Positions 17,490 to 26,552 of a stretch of 64,000 nt of DNA are shown piece by piece. The stretch comes from UBA1952 sp965246765 (GTDB taxonomy: Bacteria > Bacteroidota > Bacteroidia > Chitinophagales > Chitinophagaceae): NCBI GenBank assembly GCA_965246765.1, contig CBDFFJ010000008.1, positions 62,001 to 126,000 on the forward strand. Reading direction: 5' to 3'. The notes under the pieces are model-generated. The model worked only from the letters and a program-made list of their open reading frames with translations, did not search any database and was not told the origin of the DNA. The translations under genes and the position numbers were made by a program. Every line of letters begins with the position of its first letter. Position 1 is the stretch's first letter.

Positions 17490-18262
17490 TGAATCTTCTG
17501 TCGCTTAAAAAAGCTTCACGGACTTTATTGCTCGTTTGCTGCCTCGGCTTTGCTTTGCGAGCCAGTGGAAACGATGCCGGGCGCTTTCTGCGCCTTGGAG
17601 ACGCAGCTTATACCCGCCGGGCTTTTGACAGCGCCGTCACCTATTACGGGCAGGCGGCCAGCGGTACGATGCCTGACGCCGTTGCCCTGGTAAAGCTGGG
17701 AAACGCACACTACCGGCTCCGCCACATCGGTGAGGCAATGCTTTGTTACGAGCGTGCCCTGATGCGCCGGCCTGGCTTCGCAGTTGCGGCAGGCAATGCC
17801 CGCGCCATTCAGCGGCAGGTTCGCCCGGGCAGTGATAAGGAAATATTCTTCCTGCACTGGTGGCGTGCGCTAACGGCGCCCGGGCTCAGCAACCTGTGGG
17901 CGGTTCTGGCCGTGCTGCTGTTTGCTGCCGTGACCGGAGCACTTGCCTGGCGGGCGTATAGCCGTAAAAATACATTGTGGCTGCGTACGCAAGCCGTGGC
18001 TGCTGCCTTTCTGATCGCTGCGCTATTTGCTGCTTTTGCGCTGGCTGGCGTGCTGCGCGATGTGCCGCACAGCCGGGCAGTGGTTATGCGTCCGGACACA
18101 AAATTTCGCCCGGTAGCAGGCGCCGCAAAGGGCGGGGGGCTCAGCTTGCCGGAGGGCCTGCTCATTCAGGTATTGCATGTCAAAGCCGATGAAATTACCG
18201 TTTCCCTTCCTGATGGTCAGGAGGGTTTTGTGCAAAGAACTGATATTGCGATAGTTGAATAG
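17489..18262 (+). CDS. batE: BatE-like TPR and SH3 membrane protein
   Basis: A 257-residue protein with an N-terminal signal (about 8-26), TPR helices at about 30-105 (RFLRLGDAAYTRRAFDSAV, then LGNAHYRLRHIGEAMLCYERAL), two membrane spans near 135-190 and a C-terminal SH3-like domain ending GFVQRTDIAIVE. This is the layout of BatE. The ATG uses the last base of the batD stop (TAATG), so translation is coupled and the two probably act together. A GTG three codons upstream is possible but unlikely. Confidence 0.85.
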   Translation: MNLLSLKKASRTLLLVCCLGFALRASGNDAGRFLRLGDAAYTRRAFDSAVTYYGQAASGTMPDAVALVKLGNAHYRLRHIGEAMLCYERALMRRPGFAVAAGNARAIQRQVRPGSDKEIFFLHWWRALTAPGLSNLWAVLAVLLFAAVTGALAWRAYSRKNTLWLRTQAVAAAFLIAALFAAFALAGVLRDVPHSRAVVMRPDTKFRPVAGAAKGGGLSLPEGLLIQVLHVKADEITVSLPDGQEGFVQRTDIAIVE

Positions 18263-18285
18263 CCGAACATGCTTATATTCGCATC

Positions 18286-18918
18286 GTGTATGCCGTAAAA
18301 GCGCCTTGGTGGCTCACCTTGCTAGCTCCCCGCAAGCTCGTTTGGAAGATGCCAGCTACTGCACAACCCACTATATATATCACTTTTGATGACGGGCCTC
18401 ATCCCGTGGCAACCCCTTTTGCGCTGAAGCAACTTGCCGAGTACGATGCCAGGGCTACCTTCTTTTGTATCGGTAAATGTGTGGCAGAGCATCCGGACCT
18501 TTTTAATGAAGTGCGGGCGGCGGGCCACAGCACAGGCAATCATACATACAACCATCTAAACGGCTGGAAAACGCGCAGCGATGCCTATTTAGATAACATC
18601 AGGGAAGCGGCGGCGCTCATTCCCGGCAGGGCATTCCGCCCTCCATATGGCCGCATATCCGCTGCGCAGGCCCGTGGGCTGCACCGGCAACAGCCTTCAT
18701 GGACGGTATATATGTGGAGCGTGCTTAGCGGCGATTTTGACACGAGTCTTACGCCCGAAGTCTGCCTTCAGAATGTGCTGACCAATCTGAAACCCGGAGC
18801 GATAGTTGTGTTTCATGACAGCGCAAAAGCCTGGGAGCGGCTTCATTACGCTTTGCCAATTGTGCTGAAACACTGCAGAGCGCGGGGCTGGGAAATGAAA
18901 GGATTGCCTGTGAGCTAA
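18286..18918 (+). CDS. Polysaccharide deacetylase family protein (NodB domain)
   Basis: A 210-residue NodB-type carbohydrate esterase that removes acetyl groups from a glycan. TFDDGPHP gives the Asp pair (35, 36), HTYNH supplies metal ligands His86 and His90, RPPYG follows near 117, and a VFHDS motif lies near the C-terminus. The reading frame starts at GTG 18286; a TATATTCG sequence, close to the -7 consensus, lies a few bases upstream. No clear signal peptide is visible, so cellular location is uncertain. The substrate could be peptidoglycan or an exopolysaccharide. Confidence 0.86.
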   Translation: MYAVKAPWWLTLLAPRKLVWKMPATAQPTIYITFDDGPHPVATPFALKQLAEYDARATFFCIGKCVAEHPDLFNEVRAAGHSTGNHTYNHLNGWKTRSDAYLDNIREAAALIPGRAFRPPYGRISAAQARGLHRQQPSWTVYMWSVLSGDFDTSLTPEVCLQNVLTNLKPGAIVVFHDSAKAWERLHYALPIVLKHCRARGWEMKGLPVS

Positions 18919-18969
18919 AAAATAAGTTGGTCTGTTTAAGAATTCAAGAACCGGTAAAAGACTAAAAGC

Positions 18970-19740
18970 ATGTTTGTTGATACACATACGCACCTATATG
19001 ATGATCGCCTCAACGAGGCAAAACAGGATGAAATGATTCGCCGCGCGCTGGAAGCGGGCATTGAAAAAATGTATATGCCTAATTGTGATCAACATACCAT
19101 TCCGGGTATGATGCGCATTGCAGAGGCGTTTCCGGACCGCTGCTTACCTATGATGGGATTACATCCGACTTATGTAAAAGCAGATTACCTCGATGAATTA
19201 AATGTTGTAGAAAGCTGGCTGTACGAGGGTGGTTTTGCGGCGGTTGGCGAGATTGGCCTGGATTACTATTGGGATAAGACATTTGTGGCGCAGCAGAAAG
19301 ATGCCTTTGCTAAACAGATTGACTGGGCAATACATTATAATCTTCCTATCGTTATCCATAGCCGGGAGGCTACCGCCGATTGCATTGAGATAGTGCGCGG
19401 GAAGCAAAACGGTGATTTGCGCGGCATCTTTCATTGTTTTAGCGGCAATGCTGATGAGGCAAAGCAAATAACAGATCTGGGATTTATGCTCGGCATTGGT
19501 GGCATTATAACCTACAAAAGCAATAAAGAGCTTCAGGAAATTGTTCAGTCGGCTCCCCTGGAAAACCTTGTACTTGAGACCGATGCGCCGTATCTGTCGC
19601 CGGTACCGTACCGCGGCAAGCGCAATGAAAGCGCCTATCTTCAGTTTATTGCCGAAAAGGTCGCGGAGGTCAGGCAGGTCTCCATAGAGGAGATCGGGAA
19701 GGCGACAACCGAGAACGCCTTGCGGATTTTTGCCGCTTAG
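18970..19740 (+). CDS. tatD: TatD family metal-dependent hydrolase
   Basis: A TIM-barrel hydrolase of 256 residues, the standard TatD size. DTHTHLYDD at residues 4-12 supplies the first metal ligands; GEIGLDYYWD, a VIHSR segment with His, FHCFSG, and LETDAPYLSP follow in canonical order. TatD proteins are metal-dependent DNases or exonucleases of the cytoplasm. It is the last protein gene before tRNA-Ser. Confidence 0.93.
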   Translation: MFVDTHTHLYDDRLNEAKQDEMIRRALEAGIEKMYMPNCDQHTIPGMMRIAEAFPDRCLPMMGLHPTYVKADYLDELNVVESWLYEGGFAAVGEIGLDYYWDKTFVAQQKDAFAKQIDWAIHYNLPIVIHSREATADCIEIVRGKQNGDLRGIFHCFSGNADEAKQITDLGFMLGIGGIITYKSNKELQEIVQSAPLENLVLETDAPYLSPVPYRGKRNESAYLQFIAEKVAEVRQVSIEEIGKATTENALRIFAA

Positions 19741-19759
19741 CGGACAGGGGAGAGACAAT

Positions 19760-19767
19760 TAGTTTTG
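19760..19767 (+). promoter_or_regulatory. Candidate -7 box for tRNA-Ser
   Basis: TAGTTTTG fits TAnnTTTG and lies 48 bases upstream of the tRNA. A short GCGGC/GCCGC hairpin sits between the motif and the tRNA, at about 19782-19799. Confidence 0.35.
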
Positions 19768-19815
19768 GGCGCACGGTCGCCAGCGGCTATTTTTGCCGCC
19801 CGACGGAAAAAAAAA

Positions 19816-19902
19816 GGAGACGTGTCCGAGTGGTTGAAGGAGCACGCCTGGAAAGTGTGTATACGGGAAACTGTATCGCGAGTTCGAATCTCGCCGTCTC
19901 CG
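19816..19902 (+). tRNA. tRNA-Ser (GGA)
   Basis: The 87-base sequence folds into a class II cloverleaf. The acceptor arms GGAGACG and CGTCTCC pair fully, the anticodon loop CTGGAAA sits between CACGC and GTGTG and gives anticodon GGA, a long variable arm follows, and the T loop is TTCGAAT. CCA is not encoded. Confidence 0.95.
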
Positions 19903-20019
19903 CTTCAATGCTTAGGCTTCAGCACATTGCTGGGGCCTTTGTCATTTATATGCCTGCTGCTTGAATCTCCCCCCACAATTACCGTAGCGCAACATTACTA
20001 TTTTACCGCAATGCCCGAA

Positions 20020-20027
20020 TATCTTTG
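20020..20027 (+). promoter_or_regulatory. Candidate -7 box of the M13 peptidase gene
   Basis: TATCTTTG, the same -7 sequence used by both rRNA promoters in this window, lies 21 bases before the ATG at 20049. Confidence 0.45.
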
Positions 20028-20048
20028 CGCCTTCATTAAAAAAACTGC

Positions 20049-22097
20049 ATGAACATTAAGCATTCGCTGCTTGCCGCTACCGCACTGCTTGCGCTGGCGT
20101 CCTGCCACGAGACGAACAACACTGCCGGGAACAGCAAAGCGGCCCGCAAGCTTCTGGATCCGGCCAACATGGATACCACGGTTCGCCCGAACGACAACTT
20201 TTACCTGTACGCCAATGGCGCATGGCTGAAAGCCAATCCGATTCCGGCTGACCAAACGCGCTGGGGATCGTTCAGCGAACTGGTAGAAAACAATAACAAT
20301 GCGCTCCGCCAATTGCTGGATGACGCCGCCAAAAGCAAGGCCGCTGCAGGAAGCAAGGAGCAGATGGCCGGCGACCTGTACCAGAGCGGCATGGACAGCG
20401 CCAGTGTTGATAAGGCCGGCATCGCGCCGCTCAAGCCATATCTGGACCGCATTAACGCGATTACAGACGTGGCCGGCATTCTTAAGGAGGTTGCTACTGA
20501 GCACACTATGGGTGTGAATTCGCTGTTCAGCTTTTACGTGTCTCCTGACGATAAGAACGTCACGAAGCAGATAAGCCAGTTCTTTCAGGGCGGCCTGGGC
20601 ATGCCAGACCGCGACTACTACTTTAAGACCGACAAGCGCAGCATGGACATCCGCGATGCGTATAAGAAGTATCTCGTCAACCTGATGGTAATGATGGGCA
20701 GCGATAGCGCCACCGCCCAAAAGGACGCCGCCGACGAATATAAGCTGGAAGAGAAGCTCGCCGCCGCATCAATGACGCGCGTGGAAATGCGCGACCCTTA
20801 CAATGTTTATCACAAGTTTGCCCTGGCCGACCTGAACAAGCAGACGGCTGGCGTGGATTGGGCGAACGTATTTGCCGATCTGAAAATTCAGGGTCAGGAC
20901 AGCTGCATCGTGGGCCAGCCTAAGTTCTTCGCCACTGCGGCCAAAGAATTGAAGGCTACACCGCTTACTGTCTGGAAAAAATATCTGCAAACGCAGATGG
21001 CTATGGAAATGAGCCCTTATCTGAGCAGCAGCTTTGATAACGCCCATTTCAATTTCTTCGGAAAAACGCTGCGCGGGCAGGAAAGTCAAAGCCCGCGCTG
21101 GAAGCGCGTATCGCATGTGGTTGATGGCAGCGTAGGCGATATGCTCGGCCAGCTTTACGTGGAAAAATACTTTAAGCCCGAGGCGAAAAAACGCATGCTT
21201 GACCTTGTGAACAACCTTCAGGCAACTTATGCAGACCGTATCAAGCGCCTTGACTGGATGACTCAGGAAACAAAGACGAAGGCGCTTGTCAAGCTAAATA
21301 CGTTCCTGAAGAAAATTGGCTACACAGATAAGTGGAAGACGTATGAAGGGATGAAGATTGTGCCCAATAACTACGCAGCAAACATATTTGCAGCATCTGC
21401 CTGGGATTATAACTATCAGATCAGCAAACTTGGCAAGCCGGTTGACAAAACGGAGTGGGGTATGACGCCGCCAACGGTAAATGCCTACTACAATCCGGCT
21501 TTCAACGAGATCGTATTTCCGGCAGGGATTCTGCAGTATCCGTTCTTCTCTGAAGACGCGGACGATGCGGTAAACTACGGAGGCATCGGCGCGGTAATAG
21601 GCCACGAAATGACCCATGGCTTTGACGATCAGGGCCGACAGTATGATGCGGAAGGCAACCTGAAAAACTGGTGGACTTCAGCCGACTCAGCCAACTTCGT
21701 AACGCGTGCCAACATGGTGGTGAAGCAGTTTGACACTTATACGGTTCTGGATACTGTCCATATTAATGGTCAGCTTACAGAGGGGGAAAACCTGGCGGAT
21801 CTTGGCGGTATTGCCATCGCATATGAAGCTTTTAAGAAAACCGGGCAGGGCAAGAGCGACAAAAAAGTGGACGGCTTTACACCAGACCAACGCTTCTTCC
21901 TGAGCTGGGCGCAGGTTTGGCGCGCCAATACCCGCCCACAGGAGCTTGCTTCGCGCGTGATGACCGATCCGCATTCGCCAAGCGAGCTGCGCTGCAATGG
22001 CCCTTTGAGCAATATGCCCGAGTTTTACACTGCGTTCGGCATCAAGCAGGGCGATAAAATGTGGCGTGCTGACAGCATTCGCGCCAAGGTTTGGTAA
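20049..22097 (+). CDS. M13 family zinc metallopeptidase (neprilysin/PepO-like) lipoprotein
   Basis: An exported endopeptidase of 682 residues. The signal peptide ends LALASC, so it is probably a lipoprotein held in the periplasm or outer membrane. The zinc site HEMTH is at 519-523, the third ligand lies in GENLADLGG near 578-586, and the NAYYNP substrate-binding motif and the C-terminal CNGPLSN and PEFYTAFG segments are typical of M13. All catalytic parts are intact. It has its own -7 box and ends at a strong hairpin shared with the convergent DUF6600 gene. Confidence 0.95.
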   Translation: MNIKHSLLAATALLALASCHETNNTAGNSKAARKLLDPANMDTTVRPNDNFYLYANGAWLKANPIPADQTRWGSFSELVENNNNALRQLLDDAAKSKAAAGSKEQMAGDLYQSGMDSASVDKAGIAPLKPYLDRINAITDVAGILKEVATEHTMGVNSLFSFYVSPDDKNVTKQISQFFQGGLGMPDRDYYFKTDKRSMDIRDAYKKYLVNLMVMMGSDSATAQKDAADEYKLEEKLAAASMTRVEMRDPYNVYHKFALADLNKQTAGVDWANVFADLKIQGQDSCIVGQPKFFATAAKELKATPLTVWKKYLQTQMAMEMSPYLSSSFDNAHFNFFGKTLRGQESQSPRWKRVSHVVDGSVGDMLGQLYVEKYFKPEAKKRMLDLVNNLQATYADRIKRLDWMTQETKTKALVKLNTFLKKIGYTDKWKTYEGMKIVPNNYAANIFAASAWDYNYQISKLGKPVDKTEWGMTPPTVNAYYNPAFNEIVFPAGILQYPFFSEDADDAVNYGGIGAVIGHEMTHGFDDQGRQYDAEGNLKNWWTSADSANFVTRANMVVKQFDTYTVLDTVHINGQLTEGENLADLGGIAIAYEAFKKTGQGKSDKKVDGFTPDQRFFLSWAQVWRANTRPQELASRVMTDPHSPSELRCNGPLSNMPEFYTAFGIKQGDKMWRADSIRAKVW

Positions 22098-22120
22098 CGG
22101 CTTGAATGCAGATAAAACAG

Positions 22121-22152
22121 ACGGGCTGCTTCGCATTGAAGCAGCCCGTTCT
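22121..22152. terminator. Bidirectional terminator, M13 peptidase and DUF6600 genes
   Basis: ACGGGCTGCTTC and GAAGCAGCCCGT form a perfect 12-base-pair stem with a 5-base loop, placed between the two convergent stops. A TTCTTATT run follows on the plus strand. Confidence 0.85.
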
Positions 22153-22178
22153 TATTATAACTCCAGCCGGGAGTTTCT

Positions 22179-23516
22179 TTACCGGCCAAATGGCCTTCGC
22201 CCTTCAGCCCCCGTTGATTGTGAGCGCTCCATACGGGCGGGCGCCTCCTGGCGTGCCGGCATCTGGCGGGGCGCCTCCATACGCGGCTGCTCAATAGCTC
22301 TGGCAGGCTGTCGTTGTTCCATAACTGGCATTGGTCTTTCAATGCGTGGTGCAGGTCGCTGTGTTTCCTGAGGCGGCTGCTGCATATCGCCGCGGTTGAA
22401 TGGTGCGCGCTCAGTCCGCTGAGCAGGTGCTTGCTGTACAGGTTGCCGCTCCGGCATCGTGCCGCCCCAATTACGGTCGCGCTGCACCTGTTGCTCTGCG
22501 GGACGTGTACTGCCTGGTAGCGTCTGAAATGCAGGATCAGAGCGTTGTGGGCGCGGGTCGCGTTGAAACGTGCCGGATTGATTGCGTGTATCCGTCTGCA
22601 AAGGTTGCTGATTGCCGGTTGCCGGCAATACCTGCCCGCGATTGCTACGTTCGCGCTCGAAAGCCGGCGAACTCTGCGCGGGACTGCTTGTGCCTGTAGT
22701 TACCGGCTGTTCTGCTGCGCGGAAGCTACGCGGACGTTCCGTAGCGCGTGGACGACTTTCTGAAATCGAGGGGCGGTAGATGCTCAGATTGTTGCCGCGT
22801 AGCTCGGTACGGTCAGGACGACGGGTATTGTTGATGGCAACAGCCTGCACCGGACGGCCGATGGCGCGTTCCATGTCGCCACGACGTGGGCCGCTGATAT
22901 AGGTATTGTGATTATAGACGTACGTGTTGTTGATGATCGTAGTCTGATGCACATATTGCTGATTGTACCGAGGCCCGTAACAATAGCTGTGAAAGCGTGG
23001 ATTCAGAATATATTGTTGCGGGGTAAATGTCCACCAATAGTCAGGAACCGAATAGTTACCGATAGCCACATTGACAGAAATGCCAGGGCCAAGCGGCGCC
23101 CATCCGTAGCTGCCGCCACCTGAGCGCCAGCTCACCCACGCAGGCCCCCAGACATTGCCAGGCACCCAAAGCCAGCCATAATAGTCACTAAAAGTCCAGC
23201 GCCCGTAGTGAAACGGCGCCCAACCCCATCGGTAATTGGATACCCAGGTATTCCCATAATCTGAATTCACCCAATAACCGTCGCTGTAATACGGGCGGAA
23301 GTCGTCACCGGCATCCGGCACCCAAACGTAGCCATATTGAGGATCATTGATCCATTCGCCATAAGGAGACAGCTCGTCATAAAACTGCTGATAGGATGCT
23401 GACCCGCCACTGCCATAGCCATCGTCGTAGTCTTGGGCGCTGAGCCGGGCAGCGGATGCTGCAAGCATAAGCATGGCCAGTAGCAAAGAGCGAAGCGAAG
23501 TGATTAATCTGGACAT
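22179..23516 (-). CDS. DUF6600-type secreted protein with Arg/Gln/Pro-rich tail
   Basis: A 445-residue protein with a signal peptide (residues 1-27, ending RLSAQ). Residues about 40-145 carry repeated Tyr/Trp/Gly-rich units (YGEWINDPQYGYVWVP, WGWAPFHYGRW, YGWLWVPGNVWGPAWVSWR), the pattern of DUF6600. From about residue 210 to the end the chain is low-complexity, rich in Arg, Gln, Pro and Glu, and probably disordered and basic. The function of such proteins is unknown; a surface or peptidoglycan-associated role is a guess. It diverges from an ECF sigma factor gene. Confidence 0.72.
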   Translation of the reverse strand: MSRLITSLRSLLLAMLMLAASAARLSAQDYDDGYGSGGSASYQQFYDELSPYGEWINDPQYGYVWVPDAGDDFRPYYSDGYWVNSDYGNTWVSNYRWGWAPFHYGRWTFSDYYGWLWVPGNVWGPAWVSWRSGGGSYGWAPLGPGISVNVAIGNYSVPDYWWTFTPQQYILNPRFHSYCYGPRYNQQYVHQTTIINNTYVYNHNTYISGPRRGDMERAIGRPVQAVAINNTRRPDRTELRGNNLSIYRPSISESRPRATERPRSFRAAEQPVTTGTSSPAQSSPAFERERSNRGQVLPATGNQQPLQTDTRNQSGTFQRDPRPQRSDPAFQTLPGSTRPAEQQVQRDRNWGGTMPERQPVQQAPAQRTERAPFNRGDMQQPPQETQRPAPRIERPMPVMEQRQPARAIEQPRMEAPRQMPARQEAPARMERSQSTGAEGRRPFGR

Positions 23517-23912
23517 TGTTAGTCGTTTTGCTCAGCGGTTGCAAACGAATTTCCGGGATTGGTTAAAGAAGTGTTAGCGTTTTATTCCGAAGGTGTAGCG
23601 ACGCGGTCACAGAAGTAGGCGCTATAGTGTTGGACATTTAGAATTATCCTTCAAACAGCCTCTCCGTTATCGGCACCAACATAAAGAGTTCAGTTGAGTA
23701 CCAACAATGAAAGACGCCATCTTTAATGCAATTATAATCCGCGATTTAAGGCAGATTTTTTTCGGATCCCTAACGGTGGCGTCCTAAAATCCGTCTTTAT
23801 ATCTCGGCTACGCCTTACATTTGTAAAGACCTGATTAAAGCACCCGCCTGGCCTGATTTTTGACCCATAATAGATAGTTGCAGTATCAGTTTTTCCGAGA
23901 TTGCACCACATT
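23517..23912. other. Long intergenic region between DUF6600 and ECF sigma genes
   Basis: Nearly 400 bases with no convincing gene on either strand. A TACATTTG motif (23816-23823) reads toward the sigma factor about 90 bases before its start and could be its -7 box. No repeat or stable hairpin stands out. The size suggests a regulatory region for the two divergent genes or an unrecognised small RNA. Confidence 0.4.
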
Positions 23913-24506
23913 GTGAAGCCCAAGCCGCCCTTGCCCCTTACTGAATACCGCAAGCTCAGCGATGAAGAAGTTATTCATCGCTATGTTCACAGGCATGAAG
24001 CACAGGCAATGAATTGTCTGTACGAGCGCTATGCTCACCTTGTATTGGGCGTATGCTTCAAATACCTTAAAGAAGGGGAGGCCGCCAAAGATGCAACGCA
24101 ACAGATATTTATTAAGCTTTTAGAAGATTTGAAGCGCTTTGAAATAGCACGCTTTAAAAGCTGGTTGATGCAGGTTGCCCGCAATCACTGCCTGATGCAG
24201 CTGCGGCATAACCTGCCGGTGGCAAATAATACCATTGCGCTGCCGGAGCATATGGAATTTGAGGAAGAAGCGCATCATATGCCCGAGCGCGAGGCATTAC
24301 TGAACGAGCTTGAAGCCGCGGTAGCTGAGCTGAACGAGCCTCAAAGAGCCTGCATTACGCTGTTTTATCTTCAAAAGCTGACCTATTCCGACATTGCCGG
24401 GCAAACGGGCTACAGCACTACCGAGGTAAAAAGCCATATCCAGAACGGCCGCCGCAATCTGAAATTGAAACTGACCCATCCGACAATGACCGCACGAGCG
24501 GTATAG
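23913..24506 (+). CDS. ECF-type RNA polymerase sigma factor
   Basis: A sigma-70 family factor of about 197 residues. Region 2 is seen in AMNCLYERYAHLVLG, followed by DATQQIFIKLLEDLKRF and FKSWLMQVARNHCLMQLRH. Region 4 follows as PQRACITLFYLQKLTYSDIAGQTGYSTTEVKSHIQNGRR. No ATG is available: GTG at 23913 or TTG at 23901 are the candidates, and GTG is preferred as the stronger codon. The next gene, 3 bases downstream, has the marks of its anti-sigma factor. The regulon is unknown, but the pair may control its own promoter. Confidence 0.9.
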   Translation: MKPKPPLPLTEYRKLSDEEVIHRYVHRHEAQAMNCLYERYAHLVLGVCFKYLKEGEAAKDATQQIFIKLLEDLKRFEIARFKSWLMQVARNHCLMQLRHNLPVANNTIALPEHMEFEEEAHHMPEREALLNELEAAVAELNEPQRACITLFYLQKLTYSDIAGQTGYSTTEVKSHIQNGRRNLKLKLTHPTMTARAV

Positions 24507-24509
24507 ACA

Positions 24510-25658
24510 ATGAAAGAGCAGCTGATACATATTCTTGACCAGAGCGTATGCCTCTCGCGAAAGCAGATGAAGGAATACCTGAGCGGTGCAATGCTGCCGG
24601 AGGAGGTGCATGCTGCAGAGGTGCATCTGAATACCTGCGCGCTTTGCAGCCTTGCAATGGAAGGATTTGAAGAGCACAGCGAACAGGCTCTGGCTGCGAT
24701 CTCAGCTTTGAATAGCGGTTTTCTTAAAGATCATTTCGATAATATATCCCCGCAGATTCACCTCAACTCTATCGCGCATGCCGCTATGCCATCCGCGGAG
24801 GCGCGGAAGCGTATTGCCCTTACCCCGCTCTGGCGAATCGGCTCTGTAGCGGCAGCAGCCTTGCTGATATTCGGAATCCTGTGGGCTTTTGAGCGCAACA
24901 GCAATCATGAGGCTGCTCCAACGCTTGCGCTTGCAACGAATAGTGGCAGTGCTGGAAGTGGCAGTCAGGGCAGCGGTGCCGTGCGGCCAGTTGCTAATGC
25001 TAAATCGCCGGTACAGCCCGCTGCCCTCAGGCAACTGACAGTAGCTGACGCCGCGCCTTCATTGCCTGCGACGTCCGGATTGAATGAGCAGGAAAAAAGA
25101 AAAGGGGCTCTTAATTCTGAAGTACTTCAAACTGCATCGCCTGCGAAAACAACCGATAAGCAGGCAGTCGCGTCAGCAGTTTCGTCCGGCGCCACTGATA
25201 TTCCTGCTTCCACGGGTGTAGCTGTGAAGGACGTTCCCGCCACCAAAATTTATAGCGAGTATAACCCCGCCAGCGCCGCCCCGGGCGAAGAAGCACCGGA
25301 GAAAAAGGAGCCTGTTGTATCCGAAACAGATGTTGCGGCTGCACGTGCAACGCCAGGCAATACGACACAGAAAACAAAGTCTGCAACTGCAAAGCAGGAG
25401 GCAGATCCGCGTAACGATATTGAGCGCGGCGATGAGTCTTACGGAAAAGGGAGCTACGGAGCTGCTCTGGCCCATTATAAAAAAGGAATGTCCAGCGCTG
25501 ACGAGCATACCCGTTACCATTCAATGGTAATGGCGGCAGAATGTTATGCGGCGCTTGGCAACAAAGCCAGGGCTGAGGAGCTGTTGCAACGCGTGATAGA
25601 TAATGGCCCCGGTGCTGACCGCCGTTCGGCGAAGCGTGCATTGCGCAGGATGAAATAG
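24510..25658 (+). CDS. Putative anti-sigma factor with zinc-finger-like N-terminus and TPR-like C-terminus
   Basis: A 382-residue membrane protein. An H-x3-C-x2-C motif (His39, Cys43, Cys46: HLNTCALC) resembles the zinc-binding anti-sigma domain. A single span at about 107-125 (GSVAAAALLIFGILWAF) separates it from a long, low-complexity Ala/Thr/Lys/Ser-rich periplasmic linker. The last 75 residues (ERGDESYGKGSYGAALAHYKKG and onwards) look like TPR helices. Gene order right after the ECF sigma gene supports the anti-sigma role. The TPR end could sense or bind an envelope protein. Confidence 0.78.
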   Translation: MKEQLIHILDQSVCLSRKQMKEYLSGAMLPEEVHAAEVHLNTCALCSLAMEGFEEHSEQALAAISALNSGFLKDHFDNISPQIHLNSIAHAAMPSAEARKRIALTPLWRIGSVAAAALLIFGILWAFERNSNHEAAPTLALATNSGSAGSGSQGSGAVRPVANAKSPVQPAALRQLTVADAAPSLPATSGLNEQEKRKGALNSEVLQTASPAKTTDKQAVASAVSSGATDIPASTGVAVKDVPATKIYSEYNPASAAPGEEAPEKKEPVVSETDVAAARATPGNTTQKTKSATAKQEADPRNDIERGDESYGKGSYGAALAHYKKGMSSADEHTRYHSMVMAAECYAALGNKARAEELLQRVIDNGPGADRRSAKRALRRMK

Positions 25659-25716
25659 TCCCGGATTAGGGCAAATGTGCCGGCGTGTATAGGGAGAAAA
25701 GCGACAAAAGGGGACT

Positions 25717-25724
25717 AATTTTGC
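25717..25724 (+). promoter_or_regulatory. Candidate -7 box of the enoyl-CoA hydratase gene
   Basis: TAATTTTG (TAnnTTTG) lies 28 bases before the ATG at 25753, with GC-rich sequence right after it. No clear -33 box. Confidence 0.4.
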
Positions 25725-25752
25725 GCCCTTCACTTACAGCACATCCCTGAAC

Positions 25753-26529
25753 ATGCAGCACGCAGAAGGCGCTTACGTACGCCATGAAGTTGAGCACGGA
25801 ATAGCCACCATTGAGTTTTTTCATCCATCGTCCAATTCGCTGCCGGCAGCTATCCTTGGTGATTTAGCTAAGACGGTCAACGATATCGGCATTGACGCCG
25901 GTGTTCGGGTTATCATACTGCGCAGCGCGGGCGAAGGCGCGTTTTGCGCAGGTGCCTCATTTGATGAGCTGACGGCTATCCAGAATGAAGCTCAGGGAAA
26001 GGCCTTTTTCAGCGGCTTTGCGCAGGTGATTAATGCGATGCGCAAATGCCATAAGCTGATAATCGGGCGTGTGCAGGGCAAGGCCGTCGGCGGCGGCGTA
26101 GGCCTTATATCGGCCTGCGACTACGCCATAGCCCAGGAAGGAGCTAACGTGAAGCTAAGCGAGCTCGCAGTGGGTATAGGCCCTTTCGTGGTTGGTCCTG
26201 CGGTTGAGCGCAAAATAGGCCGCAGCGCATTCTCAACGCTTGCTATTGACGCCTCCGAATGGCGCAGCTCGGAATGGGCTAAGCGCCACGGGCTTTATTC
26301 CGAGCTGCACGGCAGCCGAAATACGATGGATGAGGCCGTTGACTCACTTGCTGACCGCTTGGCACACAGCTCGCCTGAGGCTATGTGGGAGCTTAAAAAG
26401 ATTTTCTGGCAGGGCACGGAGCACTGGGATACACTCCTCAGCGACCGCGCAGGCATCAGCGGACGGCTGGTGCTCAGCGATTTTACGCGAAAGGCAATCA
26501 GCGCATTTAAGACCAAAGCAGCCCGATAA
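25753..26529 (+). CDS. Enoyl-CoA hydratase/isomerase family protein
   Basis: A crotonase-fold protein of 258 residues. The first oxyanion-hole region AFCAGASFDEL and the second, VGGGVGLISACDYAIA, are both present, as expected for enzymes acting on acyl-CoA thioesters. The residues usual for classical hydratase Glu positions are not plainly conserved: the region after the second hole reads VKLSELAVGIGPFVVGP, with Glu in SEL. It may be a methylglutaconyl-CoA-type hydratase or another crotonase, with the substrate undetermined. It is a single gene with its own -7 box. Confidence 0.82.
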   Translation: MQHAEGAYVRHEVEHGIATIEFFHPSSNSLPAAILGDLAKTVNDIGIDAGVRVIILRSAGEGAFCAGASFDELTAIQNEAQGKAFFSGFAQVINAMRKCHKLIIGRVQGKAVGGGVGLISACDYAIAQEGANVKLSELAVGIGPFVVGPAVERKIGRSAFSTLAIDASEWRSSEWAKRHGLYSELHGSRNTMDEAVDSLADRLAHSSPEAMWELKKIFWQGTEHWDTLLSDRAGISGRLVLSDFTRKAISAFKTKAAR

Positions 26530-26552
26530 ATTCGCACCGGAGCAGAACGGTG

